Numbered from the stretch's first letter, positions 9,601 to 20,300 are shown. The stretch is 29,856 nucleotides of DNA from Tubiluchus corallicola (GCA_030141605.1 JAQGDQ010001679.1:1-29856), one strand, 5' to 3'. The notes: generated by a model from the sequence alone, not told the origin. Made by a program: numbers and translations.

Positions 9601-11302
9601 TGTAAGTACTTGTAAATCCTTGTACGAAACCAGAGCATGTGACGGAACTGTTCCAGCGATGTGGTGTTTGGCTGTTGTGTGCACGCAGTCATGTCCGAAA
9701 TAAGAAGCTGCGCACGCTAGGTAGAAAAAGCACTGTCGCTCATGCAGTGCTGACTGTACTACAATCAATGTCCGCCATATTCCAACAAAATATTGTAGCG
9801 TTTTATACTATGTAACACTTTCTATCGAATTATAAGATTGTCATTAATTAAACTAAAATGTTCAAAGTGATCAGTTCAATCAAATTAATACAAAATGATG
9901 TATTTACTTACATCGTACGTCTCCATAAAGCAAATCTAGTATTTACCAAAGTATCATACTGTGAAAAACTACTTTTAAAGAAGCCTGTTAACGTCTACCA
10001 ACTAACTCACTTGCCCAGGTAGAAACAGGTCTGCACAGGTGAGTGATCGTGGTCACGTGACCAACGAGATACTTAGCGAAATTCCCTACAGTGACCGTGT
10101 TGTACAAGTGTAAGAAGTGTTTGTTTTTAATTCAGCGTGTGTTGTGCTTAAAAACCTTGTACTATATACTTGAATGTGATAAAGTGTAGAATTAGATTAT
10201 CATCATTCTTCCAGTTCTTCTATTTAATTTATAATTTTTTCGGTTCTTTTATTTTACAGAAAATTTAAATAATTTAATCATGGTCTTCTTGCATCCTCTG
10301 TGACTGTAAGTGGACTACACAATATCAAAACTATGATAAAATGTTTCTGAAGCAGCACTTCACTAATCTTTGCAGCGAGTCGCCGCTGGTAGGATTCCAG
10401 CACCTTGTGCAAGTGAAATGGGTACAATACATAAGCAGTAATATGCTTAAACCTCAGCTGTTTGCCTACGTTTATGTCTGCCAGTCCAATAGCTCATCTT
10501 GTAGAGATGTCTTTGATAATAAGTCTAGTTTTAATCGCGTACAAATACGTATGCTGTTAGACCCCGCCCGTGAGTACACAAGTATGTAAAAGTACCCAAT
10601 CAACGTATGCAGAGCACTTAGAATGACCAACCATAGTGAATAATATCATTAGTAATGTTCAAAACAGTCAATATGCAGTGTCCATTCAAAAACCAAAGTG
10701 TGTCTGAAAGTGATGTCTAATAGTGGTGACATCTTGTGGCTGATTTAGACGAATTTTGATCAGAATTTGCTTTGCTTTTTTCAAGAAGGTAAAATAATCA
10801 AAGTAATTAAGATACTTTCCTCACATTTGAAGTGATAACCGTTTCATTTGTATATGCATTTAATAATGGCTATTAGATGAATCTGTAACTATAATACTTC
10901 CTGCATAAGTCTGTATCCATTTTTATCTAAATTTCTGCCAACTTGGCCAAATAGTATAGTATTTTATAAAGATTGTAATATGAATCTATGATTGATTAAT
11001 AAATGGAAAATCATACAATTCAGAAAATAAAAAACACCATCATATGATTTTGGGATTTTCTATTTATTGTTCCAGCTCTTGGTATTAAGAACTATCATAA
11101 TGTTCTATAACTACAGGTTTGAGAAAATTTATTCCATTTTTCTATTCCATTTTTCTATTACAGTCACTTGACAGTTCGTGGCATGTACGCTTGGTGTCAG
11201 GGCTGTGCGCACGGGGGACATTTAGAGCATATGCAGGAATGGTTCGGTAGACATCAAATGTGTCCAGCTGGTTGTGGACATCAATGTGAACTCAGTTCTT
11301 AG
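3560..11302 (+). CDS. WDR24: WDR24, GATOR2 complex subunit, C-terminal third (five exons)
   Basis: WDR24 is a scaffold subunit of GATOR2, which relays amino-acid sufficiency to mTORC1 at the lysosome by opposing GATOR1. Five exons join in frame (3560-3694, 5137-5336, 6751-6853, 9224-9416, 11164-11302), giving about 256 residues against about 790 for the human protein; the N-terminal WD40 propeller lies outside the window. In order they show an acidic [10 protein letters not shown] linker, the NEAFQPKHE motif, the helical [20 protein letters not shown] segment (human [20 protein letters not shown]), and the C-terminal zinc region with [24 protein letters not shown] and CPAGCGHQC. Every intron is GT-AG, and the Cys of CSIC is rebuilt across the last junction. 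One difference is that the human CDRCHRC has Leu in place of the last Cys here. Large repeats fill the introns. Confidence 0.95.
3695..5136 (+). other. WDR24 intron, no gene apart from one MITE
   Basis: The first kilobase (3695-4744) is AT-rich and apparently unique; I see no coding exon on either strand. A run of 11 G residues sits at 3754-3764. A snap-back MITE ends 126 bp before the next exon. Confidence 0.7.
4745..5010. mobile_element. 266-bp snap-back MITE, TA-flanked
   Basis: The two ends are perfect inverted repeats of about 27 bp beginning TAGGTTTTACACGTCAAATG. TA dinucleotides flank both ends (4743-4744, 5011-5012). The interior is built from the word TCAAATGTAGAC, repeated directly in the left half and inverted in the right half, so almost the whole element can fold on itself. 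No coding frame is seen. Confidence 0.82.
5137..5336 (+). CDS. WDR24: WDR24 exon, variable linker into helical region
   Basis: The acceptor is TTTTCAG and the donor GTGCTG after AAG. The exon encodes a poorly conserved linker ([12 protein letters not shown]) and ends with [11 protein letters not shown], the start of the conserved helical block (human VRDMLHFYAEQ). It ends in phase 0. Confidence 0.9.
5428..5600 (+). repeat. (AAT/AAC)n microsatellite
   Basis: About 170 bp of mixed AAT and AAC triplets begin 91 bp after the preceding WDR24 exon. The poly-Asn, poly-Ile/Thr and poly-Leu open frames here are repeat artefacts. Confidence 0.97.
5605..5959 (-). mobile_element. Pogo/Tigger-like MITE, about 355 bp
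   Basis: The right end, reverse complemented, reads CAGTGTTCCCTCACTTATCG, a typical pogo/Tigger-type terminus. The left end reads TATCGTTTCCTCGCTACTTA and is an imperfect match. TA lies outside both ends (5603-5604, 5960-5961). Words such as ATTTCGCGGGTTTT inside also fit this class. It has no coding capacity. It abuts the microsatellite on its left. Confidence 0.83.
5960..6750 (+). other. WDR24 intron remainder, nothing recognised
   Basis: This is AT-rich sequence without a convincing exon or repeat. It ends in the acceptor GATTTTAG of the next WDR24 exon. Confidence 0.6.
6751..6853 (+). CDS. WDR24: WDR24 exon, [16 protein letters not shown] block
   Basis: This 103-nt exon, between ATTTTAG and GTATGT, encodes the most conserved helical block followed by the [12 protein letters not shown] motif (human EQTQEHWYTSYI). 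It ends with one base of the Asp codon completed in the next exon. Confidence 0.95.
6895..9157 (+). repeat. 2.26-kb minisatellite, about 31-bp unit, filling a WDR24 intron
   Basis: Roughly 70 or more units of GCTGTAGCTGTGTTGKTYTT plus GCTCTGGCTGTGCT are present. Variants mix GTT/GTC, CTCTGG/CTGTG and GCTGTG/GCTATG. The array takes up almost all of the intron 6854-9223, leaving about 41 bp at the 5' end and 66 bp at the 3' end. The strand is strongly asymmetric: G and T dominate on +, with almost no A. All Cys/Leu/Val-rich frames here, and the Gln/His/Ser-rich frame on the minus strand, are repeat artefacts. Confidence 0.97.
9224..9416 (+). CDS. WDR24: WDR24 exon, first half of C-terminal zinc region
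   Basis: The exon starts after TTTGCATAG and completes the Asp codon, giving [18 protein letters not shown], as in human DLLQRFRLWNVSNEVVK. It then encodes the zinc-binding pairs CNRC and CDRC and ends within the Cys codon of CSIC before the donor GTATGT. Stop codons follow soon after in the readthrough frame, supporting the splice. Confidence 0.95.
9417..11163 (+). other. Last WDR24 intron, no recognised gene
   Basis: About 1.7 kb, moderately AT-rich. Open frames of 80-124 codons on both strands (minus near 9394-9768, plus 10341-10589) show no motif I recognise and look accidental. An ATGGCGGAC sits on the minus strand at 9778, but its frame stops after 12 codons. A perfect GTCACGTGAC palindrome lies at 10052-10061. 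Confidence 0.55.
10052..10061. promoter_or_regulatory. CLEAR-box-like E-box GTCACGTGAC
   Basis: The 10-mer equals the consensus CLEAR element bound by MiT/TFE factors (TFEB, TFE3) in lysosomal genes. It sits in a 12-bp palindrome (10051-10062) inside the last WDR24 intron. The sequence match is exact; any function is inference, and chance occurrence in 30 kb is a few percent. Confidence 0.3.
11164..11302 (+). CDS. WDR24: WDR24 last coding exon, RING end and stop
   Basis: The acceptor is TCTATTACAG. The exon completes Cys of CSIC, then encodes [20 protein letters not shown] and [13 protein letters not shown], ending at TAG (11300-11302). Human WDR24 ends WCQGCSHGGHL...CPAGCGHLCEYS. The spacing of Cys and His residues is fully kept. 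Confidence 0.96.
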
Positions 11303-11618
11303 TACTTCTAGTTTACCTATCTGTACATTGTTGGTATCCTTCTGTCTCGGAAGACAATGGAATGTGCGCCAAGAGAGTCAGTTATTGATCACATTGATGG
11401 AGCTGCAGCGTCGACTGTGGCTGAGCAGTCAGATCCTTGAACCACTGGAATGGTCTCTCCAGGGCGCACGCCTGTGCAAGGTGTATGGAGATCCTGAGTT
11501 GCCCAGGCAACAGGAACCCCCTCTCACAAGCCTACAGCACCTGGTATTCCTAGGCGGTCACCCATCCAAGTACTAACCAGGCTCTACGTTGCTTAACTTC
11601 GGTGATCAGACGAGAAGC
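11303..11618 (-). mobile_element. 5S-rRNA-derived SINE-like element
   Basis: On the minus strand the 5' part (11618 down to 11530) is a 5S rRNA segment. It starts near position 28-30 of 5S and keeps the A box (GTTAAGCAACG), the intermediate element and the C box (GGATGGGTGACCGCC) up to the 5S 3' end (CCAGGTGCTGTAGGC). It then runs into an unrelated body of about 200 bp. A 5S head fused to a non-5S body is the architecture of SINE3-class elements. The 3' tail and target duplication are not resolved; the leftward limit is arbitrary and may be nearer 11480. It lies directly after the WDR24 stop, probably in the 3' UTR. Confidence 0.72.
11530..11618 (-). pseudogene. Truncated 5S rRNA segment (SINE head)
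   Basis: About 89 of the 120 nt of 5S rRNA are present, minus the first 28 or so. Differences from a typical animal 5S include GAGCC for GGGCC and CTAGGAATAC for CTGGGAATAC. Without the 5' end it cannot be a functional 5S gene, though the internal pol III promoter boxes remain. Confidence 0.88.
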
Positions 11619-11699
11619 TATCTATATATAGACATCAATTATTAGTTCACATTTATAAATCTGCTTTAGCATGAACATATTTTAAAGAAAAGGCCAAGT

Positions 11700-12190
11700 C
11701 ATCTGAGAAATCAGGCTTATTTCAATGTTTGTAAATAATGTTAAAATGATTTAGTAATAAAACTGCAATAAGTGCCTCGTGCAACTAGTAAAATAACGAT
11801 CACTTCATGCTTGGACGCCCCCATTTTCAATACCCATTCTTCTTCCAATGACGTCGTTCGTCTTGAAGAAAAGTAGCGCACTGGCAACCTTCATCAAAAT
11901 TTATAATAAGTTTTTACAAAAAATTAGGTTGGTAATTTTGCAATATTTTTGCGTGAAGATAAGATAAGAAATTTTAATTGTTTTAATACAGCTCATGCTT
12001 TGAAAAGTGACATGGCGGCAACTGTACCTGAAAATTTTCATTGAGATGTGATATATTTTAAATTTATGCTTTATAGACAGTTCTTTGCAAATTTCTTTGT
12101 GATAGTTTTCTAAGTTTAAGTGATAACAGTAAAATAAACCCAACATACTTAGTGATTTGTTCTCTCCTTTGAGGTTAATCATTGACATCT
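11700..12190 (+). repeat. Dispersed repeat family A, copy A1 (diverged)
   Basis: The segment matches, with many changes, the inverted-repeat regions 27935-28540 (same orientation) and 21900-22545 (reverse). Shared words include TTAGTAATAAAACTGCAATA, CAATGACGTC, GTCTTGAAGAAAA, GGCGGCAAC and TAAGTGATAACAGTAAAATA. It carries only about one copy of the unit that is amplified at 18340-19303. No coding capacity is evident. Confidence 0.8.
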
Positions 12191-14100
12191 AAAATTTGTC
12201 TGTTTATTGTAAATATGAAGAGTTGGTTTATTACAGATGAAATGTTAGTGTGAACTTAGTTTTCAGAATCGATGACTCCAATTTATATCACCGTGAACCT
12301 AATTCTGGGCAAAGTAACTCTTCCCCCATAAAGGCATTGTTTCTTAGATCAGCTCTTGATGACCTGGCAAAATGTGAGCATCTCGATAATATCAACTGCC
12401 AGTACTTACCGTTTGACTAGCTAAGAATGCAATAGACAATCTATCGATGTGGATGTAGCAGCAGTGTGAACTTAACTTTACATACTTCAACTTTTGAATG
12501 TGGAAGTGCAAACCTCACTTGAGAAGAAATAGTTCTTTGGCATCAGCAAAAATAGACTTAAGCAAAACTCTAGTCTCCCAAAAATTATTAGTCAGTGGAA
12601 ATATGTGGGTCTCTAACCACTTGGGTTTTCAACTGTATGAAGTTAATTGAATGACCTCAAAATTTATGCTATTATAAGTTTTTAGCTCATTATAGATGTT
12701 TAGCTTGGTTGATGACAAGGTTGTATAGCGAACTGTTGATGCATACACTCATCTTCTCCAAGAGATTGTCTTTGAATTTGTTCAAATTTTTGGTCAGCTA
12801 TTACAGTTAAAAATGTGCCTGCAACATTTTATGACAACAAGTGTTAGCTTTCATTCATAGCGCTGTGTGTTCTGAATTTTCATTGCGTTAAGTATGCTTT
12901 TGCTTTACGCAAGATTCAGCTTAAATACTTCTGTTTTTTTAAATTGTGTAATTATAGTTACAGTTTAATAGTGTGGATAAAAGCTTGGGTCCAAACCTAA
13001 TTTGAACACATGATGGGTGTTGATAGTGACAGTTAATTGTACCTATGAGTTATTGAGTGTATGTAATATAAGCATGTTATTTTTAATTGATTTAAGTGAT
13101 ATGATATAGTCATATGTGTAAATGTATTTCTATAATAATTGTTTAATTGTTTGTAAAAAGACTTAAAAAGTATCTAGTTCATGAGAACATTGTTACTTAA
13201 TCATGTTAATAAAAGCATCGGTCTATAAGTCATAACTCATTTATTTCACATTACACATTTACAATAGTTTCATGTACAATATCTAGTGAAAGGGCCTACA
13301 ATGGATATAATACAAATAAGAAATACTGCACAGGAAAAGCCTCAAACACTGTTCACTTATACACGAAGGTAAATGTGTTGCGGGCAATCAAAAAGCAGGG
13401 CTTGTTAGATTATCCCACACAGTGATAGAAAAAAAAGTAATGGAGATAATCTGAAAATTTAAAGTCATTAATTTGATTTATAGTAATCATTGCTATGCAA
13501 CTAAACTCGCTTTGATTTAAAATATCGTTGTGGTAGTGTTCTTTAATTTAGACCAGTAATTTAATCTGCAATTTAAATGGTCTTTAGAATACGTGATTGA
13601 TAATTAAACGAGAATGTTTCAATGAATAATTAGAAATTAGATAAGTGTTTTAATAACATTCTGTGAAAGCACCACAAGCAAATTTAACAGCAATTTTATA
13701 ACTGGCAAAACACAACACTTAAAAGTAGTGCATGATATTATTACAGCCGTGATTCCTGATTGATACCCAATATGACTAAAAACAAGTGATGCTGAGTGCC
13801 TGTTAAATGCACCGGTTCAATGCTTAATCAAATGGTGATTAAATCATAGCGAAAATGGAAAGATGGAACACTACAGTCAATCACTCAGTGTGCATTTATA
13901 AAAGCATTACATGATAACACCATCTCCAAAATTTTAATTTCATGCTTGCAACTCAATGGCTTTTATAGACAAATGAGTGTGTATGACATTCTTTTTGTTT
14001 CCTTTCTGATATTTTACATTGATTAATGATTATAAAATTTTACAAAATCGGTTTCGCAAACTTTAAAATATACATATCTATGGTTGAACGATACCCATGG
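12191..14100. other. WDR24-VAT1 intergenic region
   Basis: This stretch is very AT-rich with no convincing exon on either strand. It probably contains the WDR24 mRNA 3' end and the VAT1 promoter. Confidence 0.65.
13208..13213 (+). promoter_or_regulatory. Candidate poly(A) signal AATAAA for WDR24
   Basis: AATAAA lies about 1.9 kb after the stop. Earlier candidates at 11756-11761 and about 12134 lie inside repeat copy A1. Which one is used cannot be told from sequence. Confidence 0.25.
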
Positions 14101-14108
14101 ATATAAGC
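14099..14108 (+). promoter_or_regulatory. Possible TATA-like element of VAT1
   Basis: GGATATAAGC lies about 75 bp upstream of the VAT1 ATG, which would give a short 5' UTR of about 45 nt. This is only a sequence resemblance in an AT-rich region. Confidence 0.2.
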
Positions 14109-14173
14109 AGATAAGCGAAGCCAGGTGAAACTAGTAGCGACACGTGGCGGCAACTGACAAACACGAAGTCAAG

Positions 14174-14373
14174 ATGGCAGAACAGGCTGGAGAATCTGCG
14201 CCTTCCACTGTAACAGATGGTTCTGAAAAAACCAATGAAGCACCTGCTCCACCGGTCAAAGAAATGCGGGCTATTGTACTTACAGGGTTTGGAGGTCTGA
14301 AAACTGTAAAAGTACAGAATAAGCCGGAACCATGTCTGAAAGAAGGAGAAGTTCTGATCGACGTTAAAGCAGG
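14174..14373 (+). CDS. VAT1: VAT1 exon 1
   Basis: The exon starts at ATGGCAGAACAG. The upstream sequence is open in frame back to 14144 but has no other ATG. It ends with GG of a Gly codon before the donor GTAGGG. It encodes the variable N-terminus and the first strand of the GroES-like domain. Confidence 0.92.
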
Positions 14374-17300
14374 GTAGGGCACTTTCATTCAAATCTATAC
14401 CATTGTGACATTGAATTTCTCATTTAGGTTTCATCTATATCTTCAAATGCTTATGTTAAAATTTGCGAGTATTGGTGACTGATTTAAAAAATAAATTGCA
14501 TCTGTGGTTGGAATTTTGCCAAATTCACTGTAACGATGGTTAGATAAAATTTTTGTTACTAATACCATATTAGGGTAATAACTAGTGTTACCAGCAGCAG
14601 TGTAGTAATAAATCTGCGTCATAATTTCATTGTGCGATGCACAAGCAATGTTTCTATATTTTATATATTTTTTTTCTTTTTTTTTTCTTCTTTTTCTGCC
14701 TTCATAACCATTTGCGATTTCCTACCATTTTCGTAGGACGTTTGGATAGTCTATTTTAATCAGCTCTTAGTGACTTTCATATATCGCCTGAGCATACTTT
14801 GCCATTGTTTGCTGTAGTCAATAGCTTGTGTAAACTTTATAATTTGTATTTTGATACTTGTGTTGTTTCAGGCTTTGATACTTGTATTGTATCAGGCAAA
14901 ACTGTCTAGCTTTTTGCCCATAGTTTTCTCCATCTAAATGCACTAAATCTGTTATATAAAGTTAATGTTAAGGTTTGAATTTGAATTTGAATTTGAATTC
15001 GAATTTATCGCTTAATTTACCATGAGCATACCAGTTTACAATGGTAATTTACACAAAGAGCATTAAATTAACAGAAATTTTGACACAGAACACATTAATT
15101 TCTAATTTTTATTGAGGCTACTGGTATGCCTCTGGACAGCACATATTGTTGTATAAAGCATAAAAGTTAATCTCGAATTTGGTCGCTATCTGGTGGTGAA
15201 GGTGTTATGGTACTTCTCTAGCTCGTCTGCCCACCAGTTGTCAAGTTGTCTTTTAAAGTGGTCTGGACTTTTTGCTTTCCTAGCGTGTGTGCCTAACGTC
15301 TTCCGACATCGACTACCCGGAAAGTGAAACAGTTTTTGTTGTTGCTTCTAGCGCTTGACGCTCACATTGTTGTGGTTTTTTTCTTTCACCATTGTAGTTG
15401 TTTTTTTCTATGCTGTAATAAATTTTATTTTTTAGTATGTGGAAATGTGTGTGAATTTTGTGTATTTTTATGGATAATAAATGTGTGCTTGCAAACCAAA
15501 ACTCTCCATAAGTCAGCATAGTTATGCTTCAAAGTAGAATGACCCAAAATTTGGTCCAATGTCAATTTTTTGTATTTTATAAAAAGCCTAAATATTTTCG
15601 ACATTTATAGTCTAGCATCAAATTATCAAGAAAATGTTCTAAAAGACTAAGTATTTAATTTTATAACTCCTTACCCACTTTTCTGTCTAGAAACTAGTAC
15701 TACAGTTGCAAAAAAACTCCTACTTTCCATACTGCAATAGTAGCCCATGGAAGCAGTCATTTTGCTTCAATTTTTTCTGTTGCCAAGCCCAGATATTTGT
15801 CAGAAAGAGCCATCTACCGGATTTAAACATAACTTCAATGTGCTCTTGCAAAGTCCGTAGCAACCAACATTTGTACGGTTGCTAAGTGTTTTGTAAAAAC
15901 AATGGCAAACTTTAATTTTTTTCCTTGAATAGCCTGCACCTCAACTTCAACGTGGATTATCTCAGCTTAGAATTAACATAGAATGATGAACTTGGTATCA
16001 AAATGATCCTCATGAAATGGAGGTCCAGGATACGTGAATAATTAGAAAAGCTTAAATGCCGGCTTATGGACTATTTTGTTATGCAAGCACACATATAATT
16101 ATCATTACTCTTGCTGCAGTGTTGTGGAGTAGCACTGATTTTGTTCATCCCAATGTTTTAAATTGCTTGGTTAAAGAGCCAGTAGTATCATTAATGCTGT
16201 GCTCAGTCATTGAATTGAACCACAACTTTCTGTGCAAAAAACAGAGCATCCTACCCACTGATTTGTGAACTGACCTACTTAAACTCACTGAATAGCTGCA
16301 TGTTTAATTGTTTCCTCTAGATAAATAGTCTATATACTTCCATTGTTTGCGATTCTGACATAGATTTCTATAAATCTATCTATATATATAGTGCAGAAAA
16401 GTTTTCACGGCAATTCCGCACAAAGCTGAGAATACATTTCGTATGTTCATTAGCATAGCATGAACAATACTGTAATGTCTTTAGTTATGTACGGGTAAAA
16501 TTTCACAGAAAACTGCCATTCTGATTTTCAACTATTTCTTCAGTGGCTGTAAGACTTTGTTTTATTTTATAAAAGTCTATGATAGCGATGTTGTTGATCT
16601 TGATCTTGTAATTCGATATCACGATTAATCTTTTGCAGCACTTTTTTTGGTGTTTTTAGTCATATTTTTCAAACATTGCAGCAATTTTTTGGTGTTTTTA
16701 GTCGTATTTTTCAAACATTGCAGCACTTTTTTAGTGTTTTTAGTCATATTTTTCAAACATCGCAGCACTTTTTTGGTGTTTTTAGTTGTATTTTTCAAAC
16801 ATTGCAGCACTTTTTTTAGTGTTTTTAGTCGTATTTTTCAAACATTGCAGCACTTTTTCAGTGTTTTTAGTCATATTTTTCAAACATTACAGCGCTTTTT
16901 TGGTGTTTTTAGTTGTATTTTTCAAACATTGCAGCACTTTTTTAGTGTTTTTAGTCGTATTTTTCAAACATTACAGCACTTTTTCAGTGTTTTTAGTCAT
17001 ATTTTTCAAACATTACAGCACTGAAATATAGCCTATCACGACTTCTTCATGGCTTTCATTGCTGTCTGCCACTTTTGTACTTGCAAACTATTTTTATAGA
17101 CATGCACATTCGTTAACTAGTCTATTACTATGTCAACTACACGCGTCAGATGAAAACGAATAAGATGTGTCTGTTTGCAACACCGTGATTTGCAATTGTG
17201 CGCATTGTGTAAGGTGAGAAAAATGAAGAAAAACTGCAAAGATCCAGTTTATTTGTGTTAAAACACTGGCTTTCAATTATTCCCGATTAACCAAACTACT

Positions 17301-20300
17301 GTTCTATAGCCGATTATATTGATTTATACATGGTTGTAATCTCGATTAATCTATTAGTCGCCCATCATTAGTCTATGATATACTTATAGCTTAGCATCTT
17401 CGCAAATGATATTTTGACACTTCAGTTACCAGTTGCCTCTCCTTTAGAAGTAATGCACAGTCATACTTCTTTGGGTGTTTGCCAAATTACCTAAAGTTGT
17501 AGGGTTTGGATTCACTTAGGTAGGCTAGCGCAAATCTAACTGAAATAAAATTGCTATGATTCGCCTATTTCTGTAAATATTTTTGGGGTCGATGAGAAAT
17601 CAAGGATTCTGTGAAAGGGTCAATGGTCTATCAAGTTTGGTGACCCCTGATGTAGAGGGATACGCCCACTTTTATCAGCATTTTTATAGATGCCGCAGAA
17701 AGAACTTTTACAAAGACCAGAATGATGACAGAAAAGTCTATGTGCCACTCTATGAAATTGAAAGTGTGAAGCAAATCATACACTGTAGCTCACTCATGAA
17801 TGGATGTAAGAATTGCAGCGCACGTTTCACAAATTCATCTATGATTGTACGCGTTATGAAGATGATTGTAGACAAAACATCAACAGTAAAACACTGGCAT
17901 GATTAGACAAAACAGTCGAAGTTTAATGGGAAAAGATGTGAATTTGATTTTTGCACCATGTAGTAACAGAACCTGAGATTTGTTGGAGATGGGAGAGTTA
18001 TTGGTCGGCAAAAAATGATTTAAATAATAAGTTTCTAATGCCGTTGTTACAGCGCCAATGTTTCTGATGAAACTGTGACATCAATTATTTGATTCATAAA
18101 TTTTTAGTAGAAAAATATTTGTCTATGATTTTTTTGCTTAATTTTAGTGGATTGAATTTCTTTGACTTGATGGTGCGTCAGGGAGCAATCGATAGTCCGC
18201 CCAAAACTCCGATAATAATGGGTTTTGAGTGTGCAGGTGAAGTAACTCAGCTTGGCGAAGGTGTCACAGATTTTAAGGTAAATGAAGGGTGATTAAAAGT
18301 GTTTTTATTGATTCGCTTTGTATTTTTGATGCATGGGAAGGGAAGGGAAGAACACAAGTCACTCAGTATGTCTTTTGTTATTGTACTGTTTTCACTTAAA
18401 CTGTTTGTGGTGTGCTAAAGGGAAGGACACAAGTCACTCAGTATGTCTTTTGTTATTTTACTGTTTTCACTTAAACTGTTTGTGGTGTGCTAAAGGGAAG
18501 AACACAAGTCACTCAGTATGTCTTTTGTTATTTTACTGTTTTCACTTAAACTGTTTGTGGTGTGTTAAAGGGAAGAACACAAGTCACTCAGTATGTCTTT
18601 TGTTATTGTACTGTTTTCACTTAAACTGTTTGTGGTGTGCTAAAGGGAAGGACACAAGTCACTCAGTATGTCTTTTGTTATTTTACTGTTTTCACTTAAA
18701 CTGTTTGTGGTGTGCTAAAGGGAAGGACACAAGTCACTCAGTATGTCTTTTGTTATTTTACTGTTTTCACTTAAACTGTTTGTGGTGTGCTAAAGGGAAG
18801 GACACAAGTCACTCAGTATGTCTTTTGTTATTGTACTGTTTTCACTTAAACTGTTTGTGGTGTGCTAAAGGGAAGGACACAAGTCACTCAGTATGTCTTT
18901 TGTTATTTTACTGTTTTCACTTAAACTGTTTGTGGTGTGCTAAAGGGAAGGACACAAGTCACTCAGTATGTCTTTTGTTATTTTACTGTTTTCACTTAAA
19001 CTGTTTGTGGTGTGCTAAAGGGGAGAACACAAGTCACTCAGTATGTCTTTTGTTATTTTACTGTTTTCACTTAAACTGTTTGTGGTGTGCTAAAGGGAAG
19101 GACACAAGTCACTCAGTATGTCTTTTGTTATTTTACTGTTTTCACTTAAACTGTTTGTGGTGTGCTAAAGGGAAGAACACAAGTCACTCAGTATGTCTTT
19201 TGTTATTTTACTGTTTTCACTAAAACTGTTTGTGGTGTGCTAAAGGGAAGAACACAAGTCACTCAGTATGTTTTTTGTTATTTTACTGTTTTCACTTAAA
19301 CTTAGACAAATACAACAAAGAAATTTGCAAGGAACTGCCTATAAAGCATAAGTTAAAATGTACTACCTTTAAATAGAGATTTTCAGGTGTTTTGGTTGCT
19401 GCCATTCACTTGAAAATCATGACGTAACTGGGAGACTTCGTAACTTTTCGTAAGCCCATCGTGGCTTTCCGTAAGTGCCCGTTGCTTAAATTAATTCAAA
19501 CTTCTGCAGCTTACCTCATGTTGATGCAAAAAGCAAAAGCCAAAAACACTAATTGCTTGATTACATCGTTTATTGAACAGCAAAATAATTGAAATTGATG
19601 CTTGAACACTGGACGCTGGTGCTGATAAGTCATTAAATGTGTGCTTGCATAGCAAAATCCCCTATGATTCTTTTCTAGTTATTCACGTATCCTAAATCTC
19701 TATTTCATGAGGATTATTTTGATACCAAGTTCATCACTCTATGTTATTTCTAAGCTGAGATAATCTACATTGAAGTTGAGGTGCAGGCTGCGCAGTGAAA
19801 AACATAATCTTGAGAAAATCACTGTTAAAGTTAGCCATTGTTTTTGTCGTGTTTCTACAAAACACTTAGCAACCGCACAAATGTTGGTTCCTACAGACTT
19901 TGCAAGAACACATTGTAGTTATGTTGAAATCCGGTAGATGGCTCTTTCTGACGAAGATCTGGGCTTGGCAACAGAATAAACCCAAAGCAAAATGACTTTT
20001 TCCACGAGCTACTATAGGAATTTGAAGAAAAACAAGTTTTTTACAATGGCAGTTCTAGTTCCTAGCATGAAAAATGGGTACAGGGTTATAAAATTAGAAT
20101 TTTAGTATTTTTTGAATATTTTCTTGATAATTTGATGCTAGAATATAAAGTCCAATACATTTGGCAAAGCATTTGACCAAATTTCAGGTGCATTCTTCTT
20201 AAAGTATGCCGTCTTACGGATGGTTTTGTTTTGCGAGCAACACAAATGTTATTCAATTAATAAGTGCTGTGTTGTTTTAGTTAATACTCATCTGTTCTTC

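Noticed and set aside
9740-9778. ATGGCGGAC start on the minus strand as a first exon
   Set aside because: The frame stops after 12 codons and no donor joins it to a plausible next exon.
11274-11576. 100-codon plus-strand frame after the WDR24 stop
   Set aside because: It overlaps the WDR24 stop region in another frame and the antisense of a 5S-derived element; no protein family fits.
18333-19223. 296-codon open frame with a 25-residue period
   Set aside because: It is a 75-bp tandem array whose unit length is divisible by three, so stops are absent in one frame by construction; it is intronic.
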